Below, in pieces: positions 26,172 to 33,162 of a DNA stretch of 45,027 nucleotides. Under the pieces are notes generated by a model. The model saw nothing but the letters and a program-made list of their open reading frames with translations. It had not been told where the DNA came from and made no database searches. The DNA is from Saprospiraceae bacterium (GTDB taxonomy: Bacteria; Bacteroidota; Bacteroidia; Chitinophagales; Saprospiraceae). The first letter of the stretch is position 1. Each line of letters starts with the position of its first letter. Location of the stretch: contig JAHDHF010000001.1 of the NCBI GenBank assembly GCA_020631455.1, forward strand, positions 28,467 through 73,493. The letters run 5' to 3'. The position numbers were made by a program, and so were the translations under genes.

Positions 26172-26394
26172 GGGCTGCCCTTCACTCATTTCATTCGTTC
26201 AGGTCGGGCTATACGCAGTACGGTAGCCTAGCTTTTTTTGCTTGTTTAATATTTGTCACTCCGCACTCCGTTGCGGAGTCTCTTTGCAAAATATAGATAA
26301 GAGATGCCGCAACGGAGTGTGGCATGACAAAAGCAAGTAAACCAACAAGCAAAAAAATCCGCTCGCAAGCTCGCGCTGCTCCTATCCCTCAGCC
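26172..26394 (-). repeat. module B copy 5, interrupted by an inverted-repeat element
   Basis: On the minus strand P1 is GGCTG/CAGCC, the core is AGGGATAGGAGCAGCGCGAG, and P2 is GCAG/CTGC. The conserved CTAGGCTACCGTACTGC and ATAGCCCGACC are present. P4 is a TTTTTTTGCTTG/CAAGCAAAAAAA stem whose loop is filled by element C1 (26254-26329). It is paired on the same strand with module A5, with the gene at 26640-27275 between. It separates that gene from the convergent MATE gene. Confidence 0.85.
26254..26329. repeat. inverted-repeat element C1 (TGTCA...TGACA) nested in B5
   Basis: A 76-bp element with imperfect terminal inverted repeats of about 30 bp. The left end is TGTCACTCCGCACTCCGTTG; the right end, reversed, is TGTCATGCCACACTCCGTTG. 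Each arm also holds a small hairpin (CTCCGTTGCGGAG type). It sits in the loop of the P4 stem of module B5 and looks like a non-autonomous MITE-like insertion. No clear target duplication. Confidence 0.65.
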
Positions 26395-26409
26395 ATTTTT
26401 ATAATTTTT

Positions 26410-26514
26410 TGTCATCGCGCACTTGATGCGCGATCCCACACACTACTATTTTATCAAATTAAACACAGAGTGTGTGGGATTGCGGATAAATGCGCTGCAT
26501 TTTCCGCAATGACA
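26410..26514. repeat. inverted-repeat element C2 with hairpin-bearing ends
   Basis: A 105-bp element with ends TTTTTTGTCAT. Each end carries its own hairpin, different in sequence: ATCGCGCA/TGCGCGAT on the left and ATTGCGGA/TCCGCAAT on the right. Both are followed inward by CCCACACACT. The core is AT-rich. It shares the TGTCA/TGACA ends with C1. Beyond it, 26515-26639 is AT-rich and holds nothing I recognise. Confidence 0.65.
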
Positions 26515-26639
26515 AAAAAGTAGCCGCTATTCGAAGCTTGTAGCTTCGGGTGAATATTTAAATAATTTTTAGTGAATTACTCAATAGATGCTGAAGGCTT
26601 CAAACAGCGGAAATATTTGTTTAAAAAATCTTGTATTAA

Positions 26640-27275
26640 TTACATATCGTATGTTTTCATTTCTTTTCTTACTTGTTTTATAAAATCATTTAATTCGCTT
26701 TGGGCATCTTTCATTATTGTAGACAAGTCTTTGAAGCAGAGTCTGAGTTCTTGATAGTTGGTCTCTAATTCTTTCCTAGTTAAGTATTCATACTCTGTGC
26801 CTTTGGATTTAATGAATTTAGCTTCCGATAAACTTATGCTTATGTTTAGTCTGTTAATTCTAGAAGCTCTATCATACAGCTCTTTTAGCGGATCGTAATT
26901 ATATTTACCACTAGAATCTAAGTCGAAATATAAATATACAGAATTTTGAATCTGATTCGATATTTTGTCTAATTCTGTAAATTTTATACTATATATTTCA
27001 TTTAGTTCTTTTACCCACTCAGCTTCTCTCTCATTTTGATTGGTAGAAATTCTATCATAGATCATGGCCATGTTTCCTAAATTGATTGAAGCCGAATACC
27101 AAAGTGCAATTGCTTTTTCAGCAGAGGCTAATTTTTTATCAAAATATGTTTTTCTAAATAAAAATTTGTATTCTTTATTTTTTTGGATTAACTCGATGAT
27201 TTTCGTTATGAATACAGTAATCAAGGAACCAGCCAACCCACTAAACACTGCTATAATTTTATAATCAATATCCAT
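26640..27275 (-). CDS. orphan membrane-anchored coiled-coil protein
   Basis: No family is recognised. The 211-residue product starts MDIDYKIIAVFSGLAGSLIT and has one N-terminal membrane helix (about residues 8-27), then a long, highly charged, mostly helical cytoplasmic part rich in K, E, N, S, I and L, which looks like a coiled coil. It is visibly more AT-rich than thyA and the MATE gene on either side. It lies between module A5 (upstream) and module B5 (downstream), co-oriented with both. Single-helix coiled-coil proteins of this kind occur in some defence loci, but nothing else supports that here. Confidence 0.7.
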   Translation of the reverse strand: MDIDYKIIAVFSGLAGSLITVFITKIIELIQKNKEYKFLFRKTYFDKKLASAEKAIALWYSASINLGNMAMIYDRISTNQNEREAEWVKELNEIYSIKFTELDKISNQIQNSVYLYFDLDSSGKYNYDPLKELYDRASRINRLNISISLSEAKFIKSKGTEYEYLTRKELETNYQELRLCFKDLSTIMKDAQSELNDFIKQVRKEMKTYDM

Positions 27276-27353
27276 ATTATTAATATTACTTGATTAAGTT
27301 TAGAGAAATGTAAATATAGGTATTTTCTTTTGGCAAAGAAAGCCATTACTCTC

Positions 27354-27484
27354 GGACAAGCGCTGCGGAGTGGTGGCATAGCCAGATGCGAGCGAAGCGA
27401 AGCAGCCGAGCGAACAGCGAGCCACGTAGCACAACCCTGAGTAGTCGGGGTAGCGACCTCGCGGCGCAGCCGCGGGGATGGCCC
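27354..27484 (-). repeat. module A copy 5
   Basis: On the minus strand it begins GGGCCATCC and ends CAGCGCTTGTCC. Hairpin 1 is GC-rich (CGCGGC/GCCGCG). It has the TGC/GCA stem and TGGC(TAT)GCCA. An extra hairpin of about 19 nt (CCC...GGG) is inserted in the otherwise conserved GTCGCTATGCTACGTGGC segment. It lies between the divergent starts of the orphan gene and thyA. Confidence 0.88.
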
Positions 27485-27547
27485 ATCATACATATTTTGC
27501 TGATCTCTATGTATAGAACTTGTGTAGAGCGCCTCGTAGAGTTCGGT

Positions 27548-27555
27548 TACTTTTG
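27548..27555 (+). promoter_or_regulatory. thyA -7 box TACTTTTG directly before the start codon
   Basis: TACTTTTG fits TAnnTTTG and ends only 3 nt before the thyA ATG at 27559. If used, transcription would start at or within the start codon, giving a leaderless mRNA. No good -33 TTG at 18-20 nt; the nearest is 25 nt upstream. Confidence 0.45.
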
Positions 27556-27558
27556 GGT

Positions 27559-28353
27559 ATGCGAGAATATCTTGATTTAGTCCAGCACATCATCGACCAC
27601 GGAAATGATCGGAGCGATCGGACAGGTACAGGCACTCGTAGTGTGTTTGGCTACCAGATGCGATTTGATTTGCAGAAGGGTTTTCCGATGGTAACGACCA
27701 AGAAGCTGCATCTGAAAAGTATCATCTATGAGCTGCTGTGGTTTTTGAATGGCGATACCAATGTCAAGTATCTGCAAGACAATGGCGTGCGCATCTGGAA
27801 CGAGTGGGCGAGGGAAGATGGCGATCTCGGCCCTGTCTATGGTAAGCAATGGCGCTCGTGGGAAGGCGCTGATGGAAAGTCATTTGATCAGATCGCTGAT
27901 GCAATCAATTTAATTAAACATAACCCTGACTCGCGCCGCATCATTGTCAACGCTTGGAATGTCGGGGATTTACCTGATATGGCATTGAGTCCGTGTCATT
28001 GTTTATTTCAATTTTATGTCGCAGATGGGAAGTTGAGCTGCCAGTTGTATCAGCGCTCGGCTGATGTATTCCTTGGTGTACCGTTTAATATCGCGAGTTA
28101 TGCTCTGCTGACGATGATGATGGCTCAGGTTTGTGGATTGGAGGCAGGTGATTTTGTGCATACATTTGGCGATGTGCATCTTTATAGCAATCACATGGAG
28201 CAGGCGCTTTTACAGCTAAGTCGTGAGCCGCGAGAATTGCCTCGCATGGAGATTAATCCAGATGTCAAAGAGATCGATCAATTTCAGTTTGAGGACTTCA
28301 AATTGCTCGATTATGATCCGCATCCACATATTAGAGCGATAGTTGCAGTTTAG
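27559..28353 (+). CDS. thyA: thymidylate synthase
   Basis: ThyA converts dUMP to dTMP with methylene-tetrahydrofolate. ATG 27559 gives exactly 264 residues, the same as E. coli, with the start [15 protein letters not shown] aligned. The phosphate-binding [11 protein letters not shown] is at 21-31, the catalytic C146 is in [14 protein letters not shown], and [20 protein letters not shown] follows. The frame is open 13 codons upstream but those residues do not match the family. No dihydrofolate reductase gene is adjacent, although folA commonly is. Confidence 0.97.
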   Translation: MREYLDLVQHIIDHGNDRSDRTGTGTRSVFGYQMRFDLQKGFPMVTTKKLHLKSIIYELLWFLNGDTNVKYLQDNGVRIWNEWAREDGDLGPVYGKQWRSWEGADGKSFDQIADAINLIKHNPDSRRIIVNAWNVGDLPDMALSPCHCLFQFYVADGKLSCQLYQRSADVFLGVPFNIASYALLTMMMAQVCGLEAGDFVHTFGDVHLYSNHMEQALLQLSREPRELPRMEINPDVKEIDQFQFEDFKLLDYDPHPHIRAIVAV

Positions 28354-28372
28354 TGAAAGAGTTGTATCTTTG
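28343..28372 (+). promoter_or_regulatory. rpmE2 promoter, TTG-N19-TATCTTTG
   Basis: TTG (28343-28345), a 19-nt spacer and TATCTTTG (28365-28372) match the Bacteroidota consensus in both boxes and spacing. The -33 box lies inside the thyA 3' end. The leader to ATG 28394 would be about 15 nt. Confidence 0.8.
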
Positions 28373-28393
28373 CGCTTTGAAATCGAAAAGATC

Positions 28394-28669
28394 ATGAAAA
28401 AGGATACACACCCAAGTAGCTACCGCGAAGTCATTTTCAAAGATATGACTTGTGATTACGCATTTAAAACGCGCAGTTGTGTCGATACAAAAGACACAAT
28501 CACATGGGAAGATGGCAAAGAATATCCACTTGTAAAGTTGGAAATCAGCAGCCACTCGCACCCATTCTATACTGGTAAGATGACATTTGTCGATACAGCA
28601 GGACGTGTAGACAAATTCAACAAGAAATTTGCGAAGTTTGACAAATACCAAGTCAAGCAAGAAGGCTAG
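28394..28669 (+). CDS. rpmE2: 50S ribosomal protein L31 type B
   Basis: Ribosomal protein bL31 of the zinc-independent type B. ATG 28394 gives 91 residues beginning [18 protein letters not shown]; the conserved [20 protein letters not shown] and HPFYTGK are present. It lacks the four-cysteine zinc ribbon of type A, with only two isolated cysteines (20 and 29). Its own promoter is clear, and a 45-bp palindromic terminator follows 21 nt after the stop. The adjacent GlmU-family gene is its usual neighbour in Bacteroidota. Confidence 0.95.
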   Translation: MKKDTHPSSYREVIFKDMTCDYAFKTRSCVDTKDTITWEDGKEYPLVKLEISSHSHPFYTGKMTFVDTAGRVDKFNKKFAKFDKYQVKQEG

Positions 28670-28690
28670 GCGAAGCCGCTTTCAACACAA

Positions 28691-28735
28691 CCAAATGAAA
28701 AGCCGATTAGGATTCCTAATCGGCTTTTCATTTGG
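28691..28735. terminator. perfect 45-bp palindromic terminator after rpmE2
   Basis: CCAAATGAAAAGCCGATTAG (from 28691) is complementary to CTAATCGGCTTTTCATTTGG (to 28735), an unbroken 22-bp stem around a very small loop. The A- and T-rich shoulders allow termination on either strand. The stem ends 23 nt before the ATG of the next gene. Confidence 0.8.
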
Positions 28736-28758
28736 TCAAAATCAAAGACCTTAGCAGC

Positions 28759-29955
28759 ATGACACCACTTGTCTTTTTTGATTCGGGGGCAATTCAGTTT
28801 TATCCCTTGACTTTGACGCGATCGATTACAGATTTGCGCTGCGGAATTTTGACCTTACTGGAAAAATGGATGAAGCGTTTTGAAGAAGCTGCTTCGTTTC
28901 ACATTTGCGATCAAGAATATCTCAGTCCAAAATATACTTGTGATTTACCAAGTGGCGATGTGCTGGTCATCAATAGTCGTGTCTTTGCTAATGATGATCT
29001 TGTCAACGCCGCGCAAGCGCTTAAGCAAATGCAAGTTTTGCATAATGCTGATGGATTGATAGCAGCTTGTCTGCCAGGCGATGTTGTGCTTGGCATGAAA
29101 GAATCTGGTTTGCCTGATGGCTGCGAAATGATAAACTACTCTGGCGAAGCCAATCGCCTGAATCATATTTGGGAGCTCTTCACTCAAAATGATCGAGAGT
29201 TGAAAGCTGACTTTGAGCTTTTGACCAAAAGCCGGAAGTCTCAAAAGCTGCATGACTCCAATCATGTCTTTGGCGATCAAATCTTTGTCGAAGAAGGCGC
29301 TGAAGCATTGGCATCGACATTTAATTGTACAAGTAGTCCGATTTATCTCGGCAAAAATAGTCTCGTTATGGAAGGCAGTCATGTGCGCGGCGGCTTGGCA
29401 TTATGCGATCATTCGACTTTGAAGCTCGGTGCAAAAATTTATGGCGCAACGACGATTGGCCCGCATTCTAAAGTCGGTGGCGAAGTCGGTAATTCTGTCA
29501 TCATTGGATACAGCAATAAAGGCCACGACGGCTACATGGGCAATTCGCTCCTCGGCGAATGGTGTAATCTCGGAGCAGATACGAATACAAGCAATTTAAA
29601 AAATAATTACGCTGAAGTTCGCCTATGGAATTATGCCGACGGACGCTTCGCTAAAACGGGCGAGCAATTTTGCGGACTTGTGATGGGCGATCACAGCAAA
29701 TGCGGCATCAATACAATGTGGAATACAGGAACCGTCGTCGGCGTTTCAGCTAATGTGTACGGCGGAGGCTATCCTCGTAATTTTATTCCATCATTTAGTT
29801 GGGGTGGCGCTGCTAAAATGATCGAATATCGATTTGACAAAGCTTGTGAGGTTGCTGATATCGTCATGAAGCGAAGAAAAAAATCGCTTACAGAAATTGA
29901 GCAATCAATATTACAAGCAGTATTTGATTTAAGCTCAGAATATCGTAAATCGTGA
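28759..29955 (+). CDS. GlmU-family putative sugar nucleotidyltransferase
   Basis: A 398-residue protein with an N-terminal region resembling the nucleotidyltransferase part of GlmU (TPLVFFDSGAIQFYPLTLTR, residues 2-21). The C-terminal left-handed beta-helix is made of hexapeptide-like repeats (IYLGKNSLVMEGSHVRGG to KVGGEVGNSVIIGYSNKGHD). It differs enough from GlmU that the true substrate is unknown; Bacteroidota commonly have this paralogue besides a real GlmU. ATG 28759 is chosen because upstream codons in the open frame lie in the palindromic terminator. The next gene overlaps its stop by 4 nt (GTGA). Confidence 0.8.
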   Translation: MTPLVFFDSGAIQFYPLTLTRSITDLRCGILTLLEKWMKRFEEAASFHICDQEYLSPKYTCDLPSGDVLVINSRVFANDDLVNAAQALKQMQVLHNADGLIAACLPGDVVLGMKESGLPDGCEMINYSGEANRLNHIWELFTQNDRELKADFELLTKSRKSQKLHDSNHVFGDQIFVEEGAEALASTFNCTSSPIYLGKNSLVMEGSHVRGGLALCDHSTLKLGAKIYGATTIGPHSKVGGEVGNSVIIGYSNKGHDGYMGNSLLGEWCNLGADTNTSNLKNNYAEVRLWNYADGRFAKTGEQFCGLVMGDHSKCGINTMWNTGTVVGVSANVYGGGYPRNFIPSFSWGGAAKMIEYRFDKACEVADIVMKRRKKSLTEIEQSILQAVFDLSSEYRKS

Positions 29956-30626
29956 AGCTGCCTCAAATTCCAAAATGGAAAAATTGGTTAAGTCATCTTG
30001 TCGATCAGCATATTGTACAAGTCGATAGTGATTATTCTGAATATTTAAATTTGATTGTAAGCAAAGGACGTTTGTTATTAGCTACAGAAAATGCGTTTTA
30101 TAGCTACGATGATTTATACAATAATTATTTTCAAGCATTTCGGCATACAAAAATAGCCGAGCAGAAACCAAAAAACATACTGGTACTTGGAATGGGTTTG
30201 GGTAGCATCCCATTTATGCTTGAGCAATATTTTAATATTCAAGCAGACTATACATTAGTTGAAATTGATCCCGCTGTTATTCAACTCGCGTCTGAGTATA
30301 GTTTGCCGAGGCTTCATTCTCCTACAGAAATTGTTCAAGCAAATGCAGCTGCTTTTATGGCAATTACAGATCAAAAATTTGATCTTATTGCTGTTGATCT
30401 TTTTATTGATGATGTGACTCCATCGCAATTCGAACAGCAGGATTTTTTTAATCGATTGTATCATTCGCTTAATCCAAGTGGTCGCTTGTATTATAATCGA
30501 TATGCAATCACACAGGAGCTTGCTACTCTTTCCGAATCGTTGTTTTCTCAATTTATCGAGCCTCAGTATTCTGTGTCAGAAAAAATTCAAGTCAAGACAA
30601 ACCAAATACTTTTTGGTATTAAATAG
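29952..30626 (+). CDS. spermidine synthase-like methyltransferase-fold protein
   Basis: A 224-residue Rossmann-fold protein of the spermidine synthase / SAM-methyltransferase group. Motif I is NILVLGMGLGSIPFM (about 74-88), the acidic residue is in LVEIDPAVI, and the next motif is DLIAVDLFIDDV. The spermidine synthase gatekeeper region (GGG.G and catalytic Asp) is only partly present, so a polyamine role is unproven. Start is GTG 29952, overlapping the upstream stop as GTGA. Repeat A6 begins 13 nt downstream. Confidence 0.75.
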   Translation: MKLPQIPKWKNWLSHLVDQHIVQVDSDYSEYLNLIVSKGRLLLATENAFYSYDDLYNNYFQAFRHTKIAEQKPKNILVLGMGLGSIPFMLEQYFNIQADYTLVEIDPAVIQLASEYSLPRLHSPTEIVQANAAAFMAITDQKFDLIAVDLFIDDVTPSQFEQQDFFNRLYHSLNPSGRLYYNRYAITQELATLSESLFSQFIEPQYSVSEKIQVKTNQILFGIK

Positions 30627-30638
30627 AAAATAAATTTT

Positions 30639-30759
30639 GGGCCATACTGCTCGCATGGCTCGCAGCACCGCGCTGTTCCAGGGTTTCGCTGAACGCTCAT
30701 CACTCTCTAGCGTTCGTGAGCGCTCCATTTCATTTTGCGCCCCTTAACATCGCTTGTCC
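30639..30759 (+). repeat. module A copy 6 (divergent)
   Basis: It begins GGGCCAT and ends ATCGCTTGTCC, keeping the closing GGGC/GTCC ends. The interior is the least conserved of the seven; short segments such as ATGGCTCGCAGC and CGCGCTGTTC remain. A GAACGCTCA/TGAGCGCTC-type arm is present. A 22-nt spacer (30760-30781), similar to those of A2, A3 and A7, links it to B6. Confidence 0.7.
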
Positions 30760-30781
30760 AGTCTCAGTGTAAAGGCAGCTA

Positions 30782-30934
30782 GCGAGAGGGATCGGAGTGG
30801 CGCGAGCTTGCGAGCGGATTTTCTATTTCTTTTTCTTTGAAAAGAAATAGAAAAGCTAGGCTACCGTACCACGCAGAGCCCGACATGAAAAAAGCGTCTT
30901 CACATTTGTGAAGACGCTTTTTTCATGGCTCGCC
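30782..30934 (+). repeat. module B copy 6
   Basis: P1 is GCGAG/CTCGC and P2 is GTGG/CCAC, both changed on both strands relative to other copies. AGGGATCGGAG, CTAGGCTACCGTACCACG and AGAGCCCGAC are present. P4 is CTATTTCTTT/AAAGAAATAG. P5 is a perfect 19-bp stem (30885-30926) with a T-run on either strand, a likely bidirectional terminator. It separates the convergent methyltransferase and symporter genes. Confidence 0.88.
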
Positions 30935-30958
30935 ATAATTATTCAATTACATGAATAG

Positions 30959-33025
30959 CTATGCTTTTTTACTTTTAAATACTTTAATGTCATCAAGATA
31001 TTTCTTAAGCTCTTTCTTAACGACTGGCGCTAAGAAAATCAAGCCAATAATATTCGGGAATACCATTGCAAATACCATTGCATCAGAAAAATTAATCACA
31101 GAACCGAGACTAGCTGCAGATCCGATTACTACAAATAAGCAGAACAAAACTTTATAAACTGTATCTGATACTTTTCCTTTTCCAAAAAGATACTTCCAGC
31201 TTTGAAGTCCGTAATAACTCCAAGACAACATAGATGAAAATGCAAATAACACAACTGCAATAGTCAGTATATAAGAGAAGCCTGGAATAGCAGAATTAAA
31301 TGCTTGACTTGTGAGATCAACTCCATTTAATCCGTCAGGGTTGATATAATTTCCAGTGACAATAATGACAAGAGCTGTCATCGTACAAACAACTACTGTA
31401 TCAATAAATGGCTCAAGTAATGCGACGATTCCTTCACTTGCAGCATATTTTGTTTTTACAGCAGAGTGTGCAATTGCTGCTGAACCAACACCCGCCTCAT
31501 TTGAAAATGCTGCTCGTTTAAATCCTTGAATTAAAACTCCAATAAATCCACCTGCGACTGCCATTGGCGTAAATGCGCCTTCGAAAATTAATCCGAAGGC
31601 AGAACCAATTGCTCCAAAATTCATCACAAGAATGATAATACTCGCAGCTACATAAATGAAGACCATGAATGGGACGATCTTCTCAGCAACTGAACCGATA
31701 CGCTTAATACCGCCAATAATTACGATACCAACAAATACCATTAAAATAACTCCAAAGATTGCTCCTGCTGCCTGACCTTCAGCTCCAATCATTCCAAGGA
31801 ATTGTGAAGCAGCTTGATTTGCTTGGAACATATTTCCACCACCAAACGAGCCACCAACACACATGATCGCGAAGAAAACACCAAGCACTTTACCAAAGCC
31901 ACCTAGACCGCGTTCCTTCAAGCCTTTTGAGAGGTAATACATCGGTCCGCCGTGTACTGTACCGTCTGCATCGACTTCGCGATACTTGACACCAAGCGTA
32001 CACTCGACAAACTTTGATGACATACCAAGCAAACCTGCTAGGATCATCCAGAATGTTGCTCCAGGACCACCAAGTACAATCGCAATGGCAACACCAGCAA
32101 TATTACCGAGTCCTACAGTCGCCGAGAGGGCAGCTGTCAATGCTTGGAAGTGACTAATTTCTCCTTCTTGTCCTTCTACTTTAATCGTATCAGGATTGTC
32201 TCCACCCGAAATATTGACTTGATCAGATTCGACTCCAGGATTTCCGCCTTCGAGTTCATCATATTTGCCGCGTACTACATTTATTGCGAGTGGCAGTTTG
32301 GTGATGTTTACAAATCCGAAATAAAGTGTAAAGAATAAGGCGCCTAAAATCAAAACAATCAATACAATTGGAATTTTGATATTATTGACAACCATTCTAT
32401 AGCCTTCTCCAAATGCGAGCGGCTCCTTGACATCAATAGAAAATTTGTAACCGTCAAGATCCACAGTTTGTCCGACTGCTAAAGGTTTATTTGTCTCAAG
32501 AAGATCACCGTTTTCTGCATCATAGCGATGTGCATATGAATAACCACCATTCGCACGTGGCCTAATAAAAATGTCTTTATCGTAGGCAACATCACTACTC
32601 ATGTCAGGAGTAAATGCCACTTTTGGATTCGGGTCATAAACCTCTTGGATGCGTGGTACATAATCATACTCTGAAGTAACAATTGTTATGTCTTCTTTTA
32701 CTTTTTGTTCTAAAGTGAAGCTGCCATCCGCTGCAAAGATTGTGTCCATGTATGGAGTAGCAGTTACAATCGTATCTACTCTTGGTGTTTCAAGTTTGAC
32801 TGTATCTAAAATTGTCGTTTGCCTGTAAACAGCAACATCATCTTTGATTGGAATACCATAGAAAACGATTGATCCGATAAAATCAGAAATAGGTGTAAAC
32901 CAATTGTTGATTCGTTCATCAATCCCAAACTCTGTTTGAGCTTCTTCAATCGTAATAGTTTCTGATTGGGCAAACAGAGTTCCAGTAACGAAAAAACTGA
33001 GTGTAAGGAGAAGTATATGCTTCAT
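30959..33025 (-). CDS. AGCS-family Na+/alanine symporter with inserted periplasmic domain
   Basis: A Na+- or H+-coupled amino acid symporter of the AGCS family. A signal-like N-terminus ([20 protein letters not shown]) is followed by [20 protein letters not shown]. The usual family core resumes at [20 protein letters not shown] (218-237), with [36 protein letters not shown] and [20 protein letters not shown]. Between these parts, residues about 61-214 form a hydrophilic insert of about 150 residues absent from typical AGCS proteins and expected in the periplasm. The total of 688 residues compares with about 450-550 usual. It is divergent from an acyl-CoA dehydrogenase. Confidence 0.9.
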   Translation of the reverse strand: MKHILLLTLSFFVTGTLFAQSETITIEEAQTEFGIDERINNWFTPISDFIGSIVFYGIPIKDDVAVYRQTTILDTVKLETPRVDTIVTATPYMDTIFAADGSFTLEQKVKEDITIVTSEYDYVPRIQEVYDPNPKVAFTPDMSSDVAYDKDIFIRPRANGGYSYAHRYDAENGDLLETNKPLAVGQTVDLDGYKFSIDVKEPLAFGEGYRMVVNNIKIPIVLIVLILGALFFTLYFGFVNITKLPLAINVVRGKYDELEGGNPGVESDQVNISGGDNPDTIKVEGQEGEISHFQALTAALSATVGLGNIAGVAIAIVLGGPGATFWMILAGLLGMSSKFVECTLGVKYREVDADGTVHGGPMYYLSKGLKERGLGGFGKVLGVFFAIMCVGGSFGGGNMFQANQAASQFLGMIGAEGQAAGAIFGVILMVFVGIVIIGGIKRIGSVAEKIVPFMVFIYVAASIIILVMNFGAIGSAFGLIFEGAFTPMAVAGGFIGVLIQGFKRAAFSNEAGVGSAAIAHSAVKTKYAASEGIVALLEPFIDTVVVCTMTALVIIVTGNYINPDGLNGVDLTSQAFNSAIPGFSYILTIAVVLFAFSSMLSWSYYGLQSWKYLFGKGKVSDTVYKVLFCLFVVIGSAASLGSVINFSDAMVFAMVFPNIIGLIFLAPVVKKELKKYLDDIKVFKSKKA

Positions 33026-33097
33026 AGTGAGGTTAAAGTGTGTTCTTACAAGCCGTTAAGGTAACAATTCCGCCGCTTTTGACAGAAAGCAGTATTT

Positions 33098-33123
33098 CAA
33101 AAAAGACCGATCGGTCTTTTTTG
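33098..33123. promoter_or_regulatory. 26-bp perfect palindrome, candidate TetR-type operator
   Basis: An unbroken palindrome centred on GACCGATCGGTC, with A6/T6 flanks. It lies in the 137-bp gap between the divergent symporter (start 33025) and acyl-CoA dehydrogenase (start 33163). GACCGnnCGGTC-like sites are typical of TetR/AcrR-family regulators, which often control fatty acid degradation genes. A terminator is unlikely in a divergent promoter region. No regulator gene lies next to it. Confidence 0.6.
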
Positions 33124-33162
33124 TGTATTTTGTGGTCATAATCAGACTAATCGATAATCAAC

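Noticed and set aside
26640-27275. Orphan coiled-coil membrane gene considered as part of an anti-phage defence system
   Set aside because: Only one unknown gene is present, with no nuclease, ATPase, toxin or antitoxin beside it; the evidence is too weak for a call.
33061-33122. TTGACA at 33079 as a sigma70-type -35 box for the acyl-CoA dehydrogenase
   Set aside because: No matching -10 box at 16-18 nt, and Bacteroidota do not use this consensus.
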